44,131 nucleotides of DNA, from NCBI GenBank assembly GCA_031270475.1, contig JAISXO010000035.1, forward strand, positions 1 to 44,131, given 5' to 3'. The translations under genes and the position numbers were made by a program. Origin of the DNA: Puniceicoccales bacterium. Its GTDB lineage: Bacteria > Verrucomicrobiota > Verrucomicrobiia > Opitutales > LL51. The stretch's first letter is position 1. Each line of letters starts with the position of its first letter. The notes beneath the pieces were generated by a model. The model did no database searches and had not been told where the DNA came from. It was given only the letters and a program-made list of their open reading frames with translations. Positions 8,326 through 17,333 of the stretch are shown piece after piece.

Positions 8326-9549
8326 ATGAAAATTTGGCAGCCATTTACCCAGGAAAAAACGACAGCCACTCCGCTCAAAATTGTTCGTGGAGAGGGGGTG
8401 TATTTGTTTGATGAGCGGGGAAAAAGATATTTGGATATGATTTCCAGTTGGTGGACGAATATTTTGGGACATGGCAACGGGGAAGTTGCCGAAGCCATCT
8501 ATCGGCAGGCGCGTATACTTGAACACGTGATATTTGCTGGGTTTACCCATAGTCCTGCAGAAAAGTTATGCCATGAATTAGCGAAATTTTTACCTAAAAA
8601 TCTCGAATGTTTTTTCTTTTCAGACGATGGGTCGACGGCCGTCGAAATTGCCATCAAGATGGCTTATCAATATTTTGTGAATTTAAACAAACAAAAGCGA
8701 AATATTTATATAAATTTAGCCGGTGGATACCACGGCGATACACTAGGCGCAATGAGTGCTGCCGGAAATCATTCGCGATATCATGCCACATTTTCCGAAT
8801 TTTTCTTTGAAACGTTTTCTATTGATTTTCCGCATTCTTCGCAAGATGAGGCGGTAGCAATTGAAAAATTAAAAATATTTTTAAAACAAAATAACGAACG
8901 GGTTTGCGCGCTGATCGTTGAGCCGCTCGTTCAAGGTGCTTCCGGAATGAAAATGTATCGCCATGAATTTTTGGATCAAATTGTATGCGAAGCTAGGAAA
9001 TATGAAATAATTGTTATTTTTGATGAAGTCATGACAGGATTTTTTCGACTTGGAACAATGTTTGCGATAGATCAATGCGTTGAAAAACCGGATATTATTT
9101 GTCTATCCAAAGGGCTTACGGGAGGATTTTTACCACTTGCTCTAACGGTTGCTAATTGTAAAATTTATAATGCGTTTTTATCCGACGATTGGAGAAGAGC
9201 TTTTCTGCATGGCCATTCCTACACTGCCAATCCGATTGCCTGTGCGGCAGCAATTCAAACCATAGAAATTTTACAGCGGGAAGAAATTCAACAAAATATT
9301 GGAAAAATTATACGAGGACATGAAATAAATTTACAAAAATTGGACCATATATTTCACAAGAGACAGTGCGGAACGATTGCCGCTTTCGAAGTTGAATCGA
9401 CGGAAAAAGCGAGAATAATTGCGAAAAAAGCACTTCAAAATAGCATCATCTTGCGTCCAATTGGAAGGACGATTTACTTCATGCCTCCCTATTGTACAAC
9501 AGTGGAAAATTTGAAATATGTATATAAAAAAATTAGACAATATATTTAA
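8326..9549 (+). CDS. bioA: adenosylmethionine-8-amino-7-oxononanoate aminotransferase BioA
   Basis: Class III PLP aminotransferase converting 8-amino-7-oxononanoate to 7,8-diaminononanoate with SAM as amino donor. 407 residues, usual about 425. Motifs: WQPFTQ at the N-terminus (BioA-specific), SSWWTNILGHGN, FFSDDGSTAVEIAIKMA, GGYHGDTLGAMS, IFDEVMTGFFRLG, the PLP lysine in LSKGLTGG (K262), and HGHSYTANP. It completes bioF-C-D-A on this strand; bioB, needed for the last step, is not in the window. AT-rich codon use like its neighbours. Confidence 0.95.
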   Translation: MKIWQPFTQEKTTATPLKIVRGEGVYLFDERGKRYLDMISSWWTNILGHGNGEVAEAIYRQARILEHVIFAGFTHSPAEKLCHELAKFLPKNLECFFFSDDGSTAVEIAIKMAYQYFVNLNKQKRNIYINLAGGYHGDTLGAMSAAGNHSRYHATFSEFFFETFSIDFPHSSQDEAVAIEKLKIFLKQNNERVCALIVEPLVQGASGMKMYRHEFLDQIVCEARKYEIIVIFDEVMTGFFRLGTMFAIDQCVEKPDIICLSKGLTGGFLPLALTVANCKIYNAFLSDDWRRAFLHGHSYTANPIACAAAIQTIEILQREEIQQNIGKIIRGHEINLQKLDHIFHKRQCGTIAAFEVESTEKARIIAKKALQNSIILRPIGRTIYFMPPYCTTVENLKYVYKKIRQYI

Positions 9550-9678
9550 AAATATTTCCATAGATATTTTAATGGTAGAATTTTAATTAAAAAGTAAATA
9601 ATAAAAACACCTGTAATTGTAAAACAAAATTATCTCGCATTTTCTTTGATGTTGATCATAAAGGCTTATGGATTTATC

Positions 9679-10047
9679 ATGGAAATAGAAAAAATAGCCG
9701 ACGAAGACATTTTAAAAAGCTCTGTGAAAGGCTTTGAGGAAGAGGCAAATAGAGAGAAAAATATCCTGGAAACAGGTTTCCAGCCCTTCGCCTACGCGGC
9801 AAAAAACGATAATAGAAAAATTGTCGAAGGTATTCGTGACTGGCGAATTTTTGGCGAAATTTATGAGGACAAACTCTGCCTGCAAAAGGAAATTGTCGAA
9901 AAAGAAATGAATCAATGCGATAGTATTAGTCTTTATACTAATCATTTTCAGGAAACTGTCAAATTTCATGAAAAATGTGGATTTAAATTTGCATTTGTTA
10001 GGAGAAACGGTAAAAATATAATTAGAAAATGCGAATTAAATATTTAA
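9679..10047 (+). pseudogene. GNAT-like protein with the acetyl-CoA loop missing
   Basis: 122 residues from the ATG at 9679 (an earlier in-frame ATG at 9646 adds an untypical hydrophobic start). The C-terminal part, with CDSISLYTNHF and FHEKCGFKFAFVRRNGKN, is a standard GNAT beta5-alpha4-beta6 region, and GEIYEDKLCLQKE looks like beta4. Between them the family has an R/Q-x-x-G-x-G/A loop and a helix that bind acetyl-CoA; here QKEIVEKEMNQCDS runs straight through, so about 15-20 residues seem deleted in frame. It is probably inactive as an acetyltransferase. A natural variant that binds without catalysis cannot be excluded. Confidence 0.6.
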
Positions 10048-10061
10048 AAATAATCTTTAAA

Positions 10062-10571
10062 ATGGTCCGCTACGAACATCCTTTTTTGCCTGTTTTTGAT
10101 GAAAAATCTGTAATACTCATTTTGGGATCCTTCCCTTCCGTCGTCTCTCGCAAACAAAATTTTTACTACGCCCATCCTCAAAATCGATTCTGGAAAATAA
10201 TATCCTATCTTACCGAAACTAATCCCATTCCGCCTGATAGCGAAGGGAAAAAATTCATGCTATTTACTCATAAAATTGCCCTATGGGATGTGATTCAAAG
10301 TTGCGATATCGAAGGATCGAATGATCATAATATCACCAATATCATTCTCGTCGATTTGTCTTTGATTTTAAGAAATTTCAACTTAAAGCACATATTTATT
10401 AACGGTAGTAGAGCTTATGAATTATATAATCAATATTTTTTTAATATTTCCATTGCCGTGAGCAAATTACCTTCAACGAGTTCTGCCAATGCGAGCTATG
10501 ATTTTAAAAGATTAATTCATTATTGGAATGGAATTAAACAATATCTAAACCAAGATTTTACTTTTATCTAA
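10062..10571 (+). CDS. hypoxanthine/uracil-DNA glycosylase-like protein (UDG superfamily)
   Basis: 169 residues from the ATG at 10062, which removes an AT-rich overlap with the preceding gene (an ATG at 10029 is also in frame). The ILGSFPS motif near residue 22, the NFYYAHPQNRFWKI segment and ALWDVIQSC-x3-GS match the single-domain glycosylases of UDG family 6 (hypoxanthine-DNA glycosylase) and related Mug-like enzymes, which remove deaminated bases for base-excision repair. LPSTSSANA near residue 142 is in the position of the minor-groove wedging loop. Length fits (about 165). Exact substrate specificity cannot be assigned from the motifs. Confidence 0.8.
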   Translation: MVRYEHPFLPVFDEKSVILILGSFPSVVSRKQNFYYAHPQNRFWKIISYLTETNPIPPDSEGKKFMLFTHKIALWDVIQSCDIEGSNDHNITNIILVDLSLILRNFNLKHIFINGSRAYELYNQYFFNISIAVSKLPSTSSANASYDFKRLIHYWNGIKQYLNQDFTFI

Positions 10572-10585
10572 TTCGATCATATGTT

Positions 10586-10674
10586 TGAAGGCAAAAGCCA
10601 CACGCAAAGCGTGTAGACAGTGGGACAAAGTCCCTCCGTCTAAAGGAGTGAAAACTCCTTGGCTTTTGCCTTCA
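10586..10674. repeat. cloverleaf element A: 14-bp closing stem with three hairpins
   Basis: TGAAGGCAAAAGCC (10586-10599) pairs perfectly with GGCTTTTGCCTTCA (10661-10674). Inside stand three hairpins end to end: ACACGC-AAA-GCGTGT (10600-10614); AGAC...GGGAC-AAA-GTCCC...GTCT (10615-10641, two mismatches); AAGGAGT-GAAA-ACTCCTT (10643-10660). Only base 10642 is unpaired at the junction. Both strands can fold as a four-way junction. It sits between two plus-strand genes. It has no tRNA consensus bases. The stem sequences differ from the other copies, but the plan is the same. Confidence 0.85.
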
Positions 10675-10722
10675 TCAACAAAATATAATTTACTTTTTAT
10701 TTGTCATTTTAGATTGCTTTCC

Positions 10723-11241
10723 ATGGATTTTCCTCAAAAAATTATGATCTTTGGACGTCCGGGAAGCGGAAAATCGACTTTTGCCCACAAACTTCATCAA
10801 AAGACACAAATTCCTATTTTTTATGGAGACAAATACTTTTTTGAAGCCAATTGGAAGATGAAATCCCCTGAAAAATGTTTCCAAATTCAGCAATCTTTTA
10901 TTCATCAACCGCGCTGGATCATTGATGGCAACTGCATTAGTTGTCTCGATACTTTTGAACAGCGTTTTATTCTCGCCGATCTCGTTATTTTCTTCAATTT
11001 TTCGCGATGGCTATGTCTTTTTCGCATTTTGAAACGGCGTTTTTTTAGAGACAAAAAAATTGATGATCGCGCTGAAAATTGTCGAGAGTCTATTAGTTGG
11101 TCTCTCGTAAAATTTACATGGAATTGTGAAACATCCTTTGCGCCTTTTATCCGAGGATTAAGGGAGAGATATCCTTCGAAAAATTTTGTGGAAATAAAAA
11201 AAATGAAAAACCTCGACGATTTAATGAAGTATTTCGCCTGA
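10723..11241 (+). CDS. P-loop nucleotide kinase-like protein (FlaR/adenylate kinase-like)
   Basis: 172 residues from the ATG at 10723; an upstream open frame to 10585 runs through cloverleaf A and is not coding. IMIFGRPGSGKSTFA at the N-terminus is a Walker A loop, then IPIFYGDKYFFEANW, WIIDGN, and LADLVIFFNFSRWLCLFR. This order matches the small kinase-like proteins annotated as DNA topology modulation protein (FlaR) or adenylate kinase-like; their substrates are not established. Convergent with alaS. No clear ribosome-binding site is seen. Confidence 0.78.
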   Translation: MDFPQKIMIFGRPGSGKSTFAHKLHQKTQIPIFYGDKYFFEANWKMKSPEKCFQIQQSFIHQPRWIIDGNCISCLDTFEQRFILADLVIFFNFSRWLCLFRILKRRFFRDKKIDDRAENCRESISWSLVKFTWNCETSFAPFIRGLRERYPSKNFVEIKKMKNLDDLMKYFA

Positions 11242-11291
11242 TTTTTTAACGTATATCTTTTGAATTTTTCGCCATTATTTCCCAGGAAATG

Positions 11292-13946
11292 TCAAACAAG
11301 TCCAGAAAAATTAAAAGTGGAATTTTCTAATCTTTTAGGAATATTTACTCTGCCGAAAGTAGGATTACCACCGCCTTTACCTCCAAATTTTTCTGCAATT
11401 TCTTGAGCTATGCGCGATGCATCGTAATTTTTCTTCACTCCTTTCGGCGAGCAACTTATCATAATCACTGAATTCTTTGGTAGATTCCCAGCCAAAATCA
11501 CCACATCACACCCTTCCCGTTCTATGGCGAGTGTGCTCAGCGAACGTAAATCATTGGGAGTTTCAACTTCAAAAGCACCGCATATTTTTTTTATGTCATT
11601 TTCATAAATTGGGTAGCGACAAATTTCAGCAAAATTGTGTTGATTGTTTTTTCTTAAAAGTGTACGCAAACGATATTCCATTGCGCTTTTAGTTTCTTCC
11701 AATTGTTGAATTTTTGCTAAAATTTCATCACTTTCTACGGAAAACCGCCGTTCTAATTCATTTACGAGTATAGTATGGTGATGCGTATATTTCCACGCGG
11801 AGCGGCCAACGACGGCTTCGACACGGCGCACACCGGCAGCGATGGCACTTTCTTTTACAATTCTAAAAAATCCAAGTTCTCCGGTAAAAGCGGCATGACA
11901 CCCCCCACAAAGTTCCATGGAAATATCACCGATAGACAAAACACGTACTATTTCGCCATATTTTTCGTTAAAGTGCGCGATACACGTTGCCGGAACTTCT
12001 TTGAAAGGCATTTCTTGAGCCGTAATAGGTAAATTTTCTAAAATTATAGCATTGACAAAATCTTCAACATCATCCAGTTCGTCATATGTAAGTCCTGAAA
12101 AATGGTTAAAATCAAATCGCAAGCCGTAATCGCTAACGTGAGAACCGCATTGTTTAATGTGAGTGCCTAAAGACCTTCGCAGTGCCGCATGCATAATATG
12201 AGTTGCCGTGTGATGGCGTTGAATTTCTTTCCGCCGCGCGACGTCAACGTTTAAAATAACTTTTTCACCAACATTTAATCCTATATGTTTACTAATTTCA
12301 TGTAAACATACGCCCTGTTCATTGCGCAGTGTATTTTCTATGGCAACCCTTCGATCGCGAGAAAGGAGTGTTCCAGAGTCCCCTACTTGGCCGCCCATTT
12401 TGCCGTAAAATGGTGTTCGATCGACCACGAAAAAAGTCGCATCTTCCGTTGGAATAATTTGTAAAACTTTCGCTTCAATGTTCTCAAGCGTTTCATAGCC
12501 TACGAATTCTGTCGTTCCACTTTCTATTTCATCGGCAATGGTAATTTGTAATTTTTTTTGCGCATTGCGTGCCCGTTTCCGTTGTTTGTCCAGTTCGTCT
12601 TGGAACCCTTTTTCATCAATTTTTAACCCGCGCTCCTTCGCGACTAGTTGTGTTAAATCAATGGGAAGGCCATAAGTATCGTAAAGTGTAAACGCGTCAT
12701 GGCCACTAATTTCACCATTTTCAGTTTGTGAAAAAATATTTTCTAACAATACAATTCCACGGTTCAACGTTTTGTCAAACATGGATTCTTCTGCAGCAAT
12801 GGTTTCAAGAATAATTTCATAATTGAGTTGCAATTCTGGAAAATTTGATGCCATTTGTTCGATGACTGCCATCGTCAACTTTGTAAATCCTCCAACGGGG
12901 AATTGTAATCGTTTAGCGAAAATAATTGCGCGTCGTAAAATCCGTCGTAAAACATAGTGACGACCTTCGTTGCCCGGCAAAATTCCATCTCCAATTGCAA
13001 AAGTTAGGGTCCGGACATGATCTGCAATGACTCTAAAGGCAAAATCGATTTTCTCCTGTTCTTCCATGACTTCGCGGCTTGTTGCAACGGTACCACGATA
13101 AAATTTCCCGCATAGGGAAGCGATTTTGTCAAAAATATAAATAAATAAATCGCTATTGTAATTGGAAGGAGGTTGTGAAAAATCAGAGAAATTATTTGTC
13201 GCTTTCGCAATTCCGGCCACTCGTTCCAGGCCCATTCCCGTGTCTACGTGTTTGTGTTTAAGCGGAACAAAAGTGCCATCAGCCTGAGCATCGAACTGCA
13301 TGAAAACGAGATTCCAAATTTCCATGCAAAGTGGCGAATTGCGATTGATGAGATGTCCTTTACTATCTCCGTTTTTCGTCAAATCGATGTGAATTTCCGA
13401 GCATGGTCCACAGGGTCCCGTATCGCCCATCATCCAAAAATTCTCTTTTTTACCAAATTTAAAAATATGTTCCGTTGGATTTAGCCCCTCTTCTTCGAAA
13501 ATATGTGCCCAATAATTGTATGCTTCCTGGTCAAATTCCGCGGGTTCGTCTGTGCCTGGTGAATAGACGGTGACGTATAGACGTTCTTTGGGAAAATGCC
13601 AAATTTTTGTCAAAAGTTCCCAGGCAAATTCGATCGCTTCTTGTTTGAAATAGTCTCCAAAGGACCAATTACCGAGCATTTCGAAAAAAGTGTGATGATA
13701 AGTGTCAAATCCGACGTCTTCCAAATCATTGTGTTTGCCGCCGGCGCGAATACATTTTTGCGTATCAGCAACTCGCGAAAATTGAATTGCTCGCTCTCCA
13801 AGTAAAATTGGAACGAACTGATTCATGCCTGCATTTGTAAATAATAAATTGGGCGACTCCGGCAATAACGATGCCGAAGGAATGATTTTGTGTCCTTTTT
13901 GTTCAAAAAAATCCAAAAAACTTTGTCTTAATTCTGCAGAATTCAT
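11292..13946 (-). CDS. alaS: alanyl-tRNA synthetase
   Basis: Class II synthetase charging tRNA-Ala, 884 residues (family about 875). The catalytic core begins with the motif 1 region FFEQKGHKIIPSASLLP and includes FTNAGMNQF and the motif 2 region; editing-domain zinc ligands are visible as HHTATHIMHAALRR (HxxxH) and CGGCH; the C-terminal domain ends in the glycine-rich FGGKGGGNP segment. The start has AAGGAAAA about eight bases upstream. It is downstream of fabV on the same strand with a 47-bp gap. Confidence 0.97.
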   Translation of the reverse strand: MNSAELRQSFLDFFEQKGHKIIPSASLLPESPNLLFTNAGMNQFVPILLGERAIQFSRVADTQKCIRAGGKHNDLEDVGFDTYHHTFFEMLGNWSFGDYFKQEAIEFAWELLTKIWHFPKERLYVTVYSPGTDEPAEFDQEAYNYWAHIFEEEGLNPTEHIFKFGKKENFWMMGDTGPCGPCSEIHIDLTKNGDSKGHLINRNSPLCMEIWNLVFMQFDAQADGTFVPLKHKHVDTGMGLERVAGIAKATNNFSDFSQPPSNYNSDLFIYIFDKIASLCGKFYRGTVATSREVMEEQEKIDFAFRVIADHVRTLTFAIGDGILPGNEGRHYVLRRILRRAIIFAKRLQFPVGGFTKLTMAVIEQMASNFPELQLNYEIILETIAAEESMFDKTLNRGIVLLENIFSQTENGEISGHDAFTLYDTYGLPIDLTQLVAKERGLKIDEKGFQDELDKQRKRARNAQKKLQITIADEIESGTTEFVGYETLENIEAKVLQIIPTEDATFFVVDRTPFYGKMGGQVGDSGTLLSRDRRVAIENTLRNEQGVCLHEISKHIGLNVGEKVILNVDVARRKEIQRHHTATHIMHAALRRSLGTHIKQCGSHVSDYGLRFDFNHFSGLTYDELDDVEDFVNAIILENLPITAQEMPFKEVPATCIAHFNEKYGEIVRVLSIGDISMELCGGCHAAFTGELGFFRIVKESAIAAGVRRVEAVVGRSAWKYTHHHTILVNELERRFSVESDEILAKIQQLEETKSAMEYRLRTLLRKNNQHNFAEICRYPIYENDIKKICGAFEVETPNDLRSLSTLAIEREGCDVVILAGNLPKNSVIMISCSPKGVKKNYDASRIAQEIAEKFGGKGGGNPTFGRVNIPKRLENSTFNFSGLV

Positions 13947-13993
13947 ACCATTTTCCTTTTTACTTGCAAAATATATGCTAATTGTTTTAAATT

Positions 13994-15154
13994 TTATGCA
14001 ATTTCCATATCCTTCCCATAATCTACACCGGCCACTTCAAATCCAAACAATCGTAAAAAATCCTGGCGATACCCTTCAAAATCGGAGAGTTCCCGTAAAT
14101 TTTCCGTCGAAATCCTCGGCCAAATTTCCTTTACTTCTCGCTGCACATCGTCGCGCATTTCCAAATTATCGAGGCGATTTCGCCCTAATTCATCGCGATT
14201 AGCATCAAAATGTGAAGAAAATAAACGGTACATCTGCTCAATGCAACCCTCATGAATCCCTTTTTGTTTCATGATTTTGAATAAAATTGAATTGTAAAGC
14301 GGCACCACCGGTATGGCAGAACTTGCCTGTGTCACCACCGCCTTATTTACCGAAATTATCGCCTCTCCTTGTAGTTTTTTTAATTTATTTTGAATGTTTT
14401 TTGCAGATTGTTCCAGGTGCTCCTTGGCCTTACCGATGGTTCCGTTGGCATAAATCGGCCACGTCACTTCAGGACCAATATAAGAATAGGCGCAGGTTTT
14501 TAGCCCTTCCGCTAAAACATCCGCCGCCAATAACTGGTCGACCCAGCGTTCCCAATCCTCGCCGCCCATAACCTTGCACGTCGCTTCGATTTCCAATTCT
14601 GTCGCTGGATCAATCGAAATCTCTAAAATCTGTTCCGTATCTGTATTGACCGTCTTTCCCGAAAAAGATGCTCCAATCGGCTTCAAAACAGACTTGTATG
14701 TCTCCCCCGAAACAGGATCTGTTCGTCGCGGCGATGCCAAACTATATATAATACAATCTATTTTGCCACATTTTTCACGAATTAATGCAATTGTTTCCCC
14801 CTTGACCGCATCGGAAAAGGCATCGCCATTAATGCTTTCCGATAGACGTCCTTCCGTCCTGGAAAATTCATCCAAGGCTCGCGCGTTGTAAAATCCCGCC
14901 GAAGCTAATTTACCATCCATCTCCGGTCGCTCGAAATAAATACCAATCGTATCCGCTTCAGACCCAAACGATGCCACAATGCGACTCGCTAAGCCATAAC
15001 CGGTAGACGATCCAATGATAAGCACCTTTCTAGGAGAATCAGTAATTTTTTTCTGTGAATTTACATAACTGATCTGTTCTAGGACATTTTTTTTACATCC
15101 ATCGGGATGTGCCGTCACGCAAATAAATCCGCGAACTTTAGGGCTTATAATCAT
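13994..15154 (-). CDS. fabV: trans-2-enoyl-[ACP] reductase FabV
   Basis: NADH-dependent enoyl reductase that completes each round of fatty-acid elongation. 386 residues, close to the usual 400. Visible: N-terminal signature IISPKVRGFIC-x3-HPDGC, NAD-binding loop GSSTGYGLASRI at residues 48-59, GIYFERP, IYSLASPRR at 136-144, and the FabV-type Y-x8-K catalytic pair at Y235 and K244 within PIYANGTIGKAK. FabV enzymes are larger than FabI and are known to tolerate triclosan; no fabI is seen here. Start is preceded by AGGAA in a CCCTA/TAGGG mini-hairpin. A link to the BioC pathway, which uses the same elongation cycle, is functional inference. Confidence 0.95.
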   Translation of the reverse strand: MIISPKVRGFICVTAHPDGCKKNVLEQISYVNSQKKITDSPRKVLIIGSSTGYGLASRIVASFGSEADTIGIYFERPEMDGKLASAGFYNARALDEFSRTEGRLSESINGDAFSDAVKGETIALIREKCGKIDCIIYSLASPRRTDPVSGETYKSVLKPIGASFSGKTVNTDTEQILEISIDPATELEIEATCKVMGGEDWERWVDQLLAADVLAEGLKTCAYSYIGPEVTWPIYANGTIGKAKEHLEQSAKNIQNKLKKLQGEAIISVNKAVVTQASSAIPVVPLYNSILFKIMKQKGIHEGCIEQMYRLFSSHFDANRDELGRNRLDNLEMRDDVQREVKEIWPRISTENLRELSDFEGYRQDFLRLFGFEVAGVDYGKDMEIA

Positions 15155-15218
15155 GCCCTATTTCCTAGGGAGTTTTTTCGCTTATTCAAATTTATTTTTA
15201 AATCTCCTCCCCTACTCC

Positions 15219-16238
15219 CTAAAACATTCCTATAATTTCCTCGTTTCCCATTTCTAAGGCCAACTCTACAGGTAATTCGCCCTGTTGATTGGGGAGATTT
15301 GTATCTATTTGCGGATGCTGAAGCAATGTTCGTACGATATGTGGGTGGTTAAATCGTACAGCTAGATGTAGGGACGTTTCTCCATTTCTATCTCCAAGAT
15401 TTACCTGCATTCGGGGATGCTGAAGCAATATTTCTACCATATCATGATAGCCTAATCTCGCAGCCAGATGAAGTGGTGTTTCTTCATTATTATCCTTAAA
15501 ATTTACATCGATATGCTCATTAAAAAGTAATTGAGTCATTATATCCGCGTTCCTATTTTCGACAGCAATGCGTAGTGGTGTTAAACGATCATGATTCGGA
15601 ATGTTTACATTAATTTCCGGACATCTAAGAAATAACTGTACATTTCTTTCACTGCCAGAACGTACAGCTAGCAATAGCGGTGTTGCTCCACTATTATTTT
15701 GGGCGTTTAAATTTCTACGTTCCACTGGATCATTTAGTAATTCTTCCAGAGACCTCTGCTCTGGTGGCAACTGAAATGGAGGCAACCTTGCTTGTTCCTG
15801 GGGAACCCATTCCAGCCGTATTGGCGGTGGTTCTAGCAATTGCTCATTTCTAAATTCATACGGCATTGGCCGTTCTGGAAAAATTGTTGTACCTCTACCC
15901 ATGTCGATATTATTTATCAATTCATTTAGAACTGCTATTGCTCGCGAATTACCCGTAGCATTGAACTGCCGACGTGCTATTTCTATGTCTGCTCCCTGAT
16001 TGATCAAATTACGAGCCCTAGCTCGGGGCATAAGGTCAGATCGTTGCGCTTGCTCGCACGATATGATCTCGTTTACTAGATAACATAACTCTCTAACAAC
16101 GTATTCTGGATCCCTTTCCATAGTAGATCGAGGAGCAGAAGCCCATAACGATATCGCTGGAAAATTTCCTAAGAAATAACTCCCTAGTATAATGCCCTTT
16201 ATTAACTCTTTTTTATGAATATTTCTACTTTTCATCAT
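15219..16238 (-). CDS. exported ankyrin-repeat protein
   Basis: 339 residues. A basic N-terminus (MMKSRNIHKKELIKG) followed by a hydrophobic stretch ending in SLWASAPRS is a signal peptide, possibly cleaved after ASA. Residues about 50-175 have no recognised domain; from about 175 to the end are four full ankyrin repeats and a partial fifth (for example ETPLHLAARLGYHDMVEILL and ETSLHLAVRFNHPHIVRTLL). Ankyrin repeats bind proteins; exported ones are often effectors in host-associated bacteria, but also occur free-living. The start is set by AGGAGA six bases upstream. A TTGACA promoter with a palindrome precedes it. Confidence 0.88.
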   Translation of the reverse strand: MMKSRNIHKKELIKGIILGSYFLGNFPAISLWASAPRSTMERDPEYVVRELCYLVNEIISCEQAQRSDLMPRARARNLINQGADIEIARRQFNATGNSRAIAVLNELINNIDMGRGTTIFPERPMPYEFRNEQLLEPPPIRLEWVPQEQARLPPFQLPPEQRSLEELLNDPVERRNLNAQNNSGATPLLLAVRSGSERNVQLFLRCPEINVNIPNHDRLTPLRIAVENRNADIMTQLLFNEHIDVNFKDNNEETPLHLAARLGYHDMVEILLQHPRMQVNLGDRNGETSLHLAVRFNHPHIVRTLLQHPQIDTNLPNQQGELPVELALEMGNEEIIGMF

Positions 16239-16245
16239 TTAATCT

Positions 16246-16276
16246 CCTATAGTACAAATTATTTTCAATTTGTCAA
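16246..16276 (-). promoter_or_regulatory. promoter of the ankyrin gene with palindrome between the boxes
   Basis: On the minus strand TTGACA (16276-16271) and TATAGG (16251-16246) are separated by 19 bases, leaving a very short leader before the AGGAGA site. Between the boxes lies ACAAATT-N6-AATTTGT (plus 16254-16260 and 16267-16273), an inverted repeat placed where a repressor could block polymerase. Spacing is slightly long for a standard promoter. Confidence 0.45.
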
Positions 16277-16309
16277 GTGTTTGTGAAGATTTCTTAAAAA
16301 TAATATTTT

Positions 16310-17284
16310 TTAAGCCGACAAAAGGCCAGCTTGCAAAATTTCTTCGGCAATAACGGTCGCAGTTCCGACTTTCCCGACGACGATTCCAGAAGCGAGATTT
16401 GCTAACTTGGCTGCAGTTACAATCGATTCGCGGGCGGCTAGAGCTGCCGTCAAAAATGCAATTGCCGTGTCCCCCGCTCCAGAAACATCAAAGATTTCCC
16501 GCGCATTACTTCCAATTTGTTCTACAATTTTACCATCTTTTGCGATCAACATTCCTTCATGCCCCAGCGTAATCACCAGATGCTTCGGTCGATGTTTAGC
16601 AAAAATACTGCGGCAAATTTCGCTACCATTGAAATGCAAATCCTTTGCTCCTACCATTTCGAGTGCTTCTGATCGATTGGGTTTCAGAAGGTCAATTTCT
16701 GTAAATTGAATACCACTTTTTGGCTTCGGATCAGCCGCCGTAATAATTCCATGCCGCTGCGCCACCGCAATGACTTGGTCGGCAATGCGCTGCGTAATGG
16801 TTCCCTTGGCATAATTTGAAAAAATAATTCCGTCGTAGCGATCGATTTTTGTCAGTAGTTCCTCAAAATATATGTTTTGTTCCAAAGCATATCTTTCGGG
16901 TAAATCTTCAATATCGAGGCGGCATAGCTGTTGGTTGCGAACAATTATACGTGTTTTGAGAATCGTCCGTACGTCCTTTTGTTGGCAATTGGAATTAAAT
17001 TTAATAGCGTGCGCAAAAAGAAGATCTTTTAAGTGTTCACCGGGAATATCAAAGCCAAAAGTCCCTAAAACTTCCACCTCAACCCCAACGGAACGTAGGT
17101 TTAAAGCAACATTGGCTGCCGCCCCAAGCGTTTCTTTCTCCCGCTCCACTTCGACTACGGGAACCGGAGCTTCCGGAGAAATGCGACTCACATCACCAAA
17201 AATATAGCGATCAAGCATCAAATCTCCAATTACAAGTATTTTCAATTTCACAATGCGCTCCAGTAAATTTTTCAATATTTCCAT
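16310..17284 (-). CDS. D-glycero-beta-D-manno-heptose-7-phosphate kinase (HldE N-domain/RfaE1 type)
   Basis: PfkB-family sugar kinase that phosphorylates heptose-7-phosphate at C1 for the lipopolysaccharide inner core. 324 residues from the ATG at 17284. Visible: LVIGDLMLDRYIFGDVSRISPEAPVPV near the N-terminus (RfaE signature), LGAAANVALNL, ADPKPKSG, LLKPNRSEA, and the catalytic PfkB motif DVSGAGDTAIA near residue 265. It ends after the kinase domain, so the cytidylyltransferase half found in bifunctional HldE must be a separate gene elsewhere. An earlier ATG at 17311 has no ribosome-binding site. waaA in this window belongs to the same envelope pathway. Confidence 0.9.
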   Translation of the reverse strand: MEILKNLLERIVKLKILVIGDLMLDRYIFGDVSRISPEAPVPVVEVEREKETLGAAANVALNLRSVGVEVEVLGTFGFDIPGEHLKDLLFAHAIKFNSNCQQKDVRTILKTRIIVRNQQLCRLDIEDLPERYALEQNIYFEELLTKIDRYDGIIFSNYAKGTITQRIADQVIAVAQRHGIITAADPKPKSGIQFTEIDLLKPNRSEALEMVGAKDLHFNGSEICRSIFAKHRPKHLVITLGHEGMLIAKDGKIVEQIGSNAREIFDVSGAGDTAIAFLTAALAARESIVTAAKLANLASGIVVGKVGTATVIAEEILQAGLLSA

Positions 17285-17333
17285 CGATTTATGCCCTTTT
17301 TGTATTATCAATTTATTTTTATTTGAGTTTACG

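Noticed and set aside
10586-10674. Four-arm fold of element A looks like a tRNA or tmRNA fragment
   Set aside because: No T-loop GTTCRA, no D-loop consensus, no CCA, and arm lengths unlike tRNA.
16872-17207. 111-residue plus-strand frame inside the heptose kinase
   Set aside because: Antisense shadow of a well-supported gene; no domain or ribosome-binding site.
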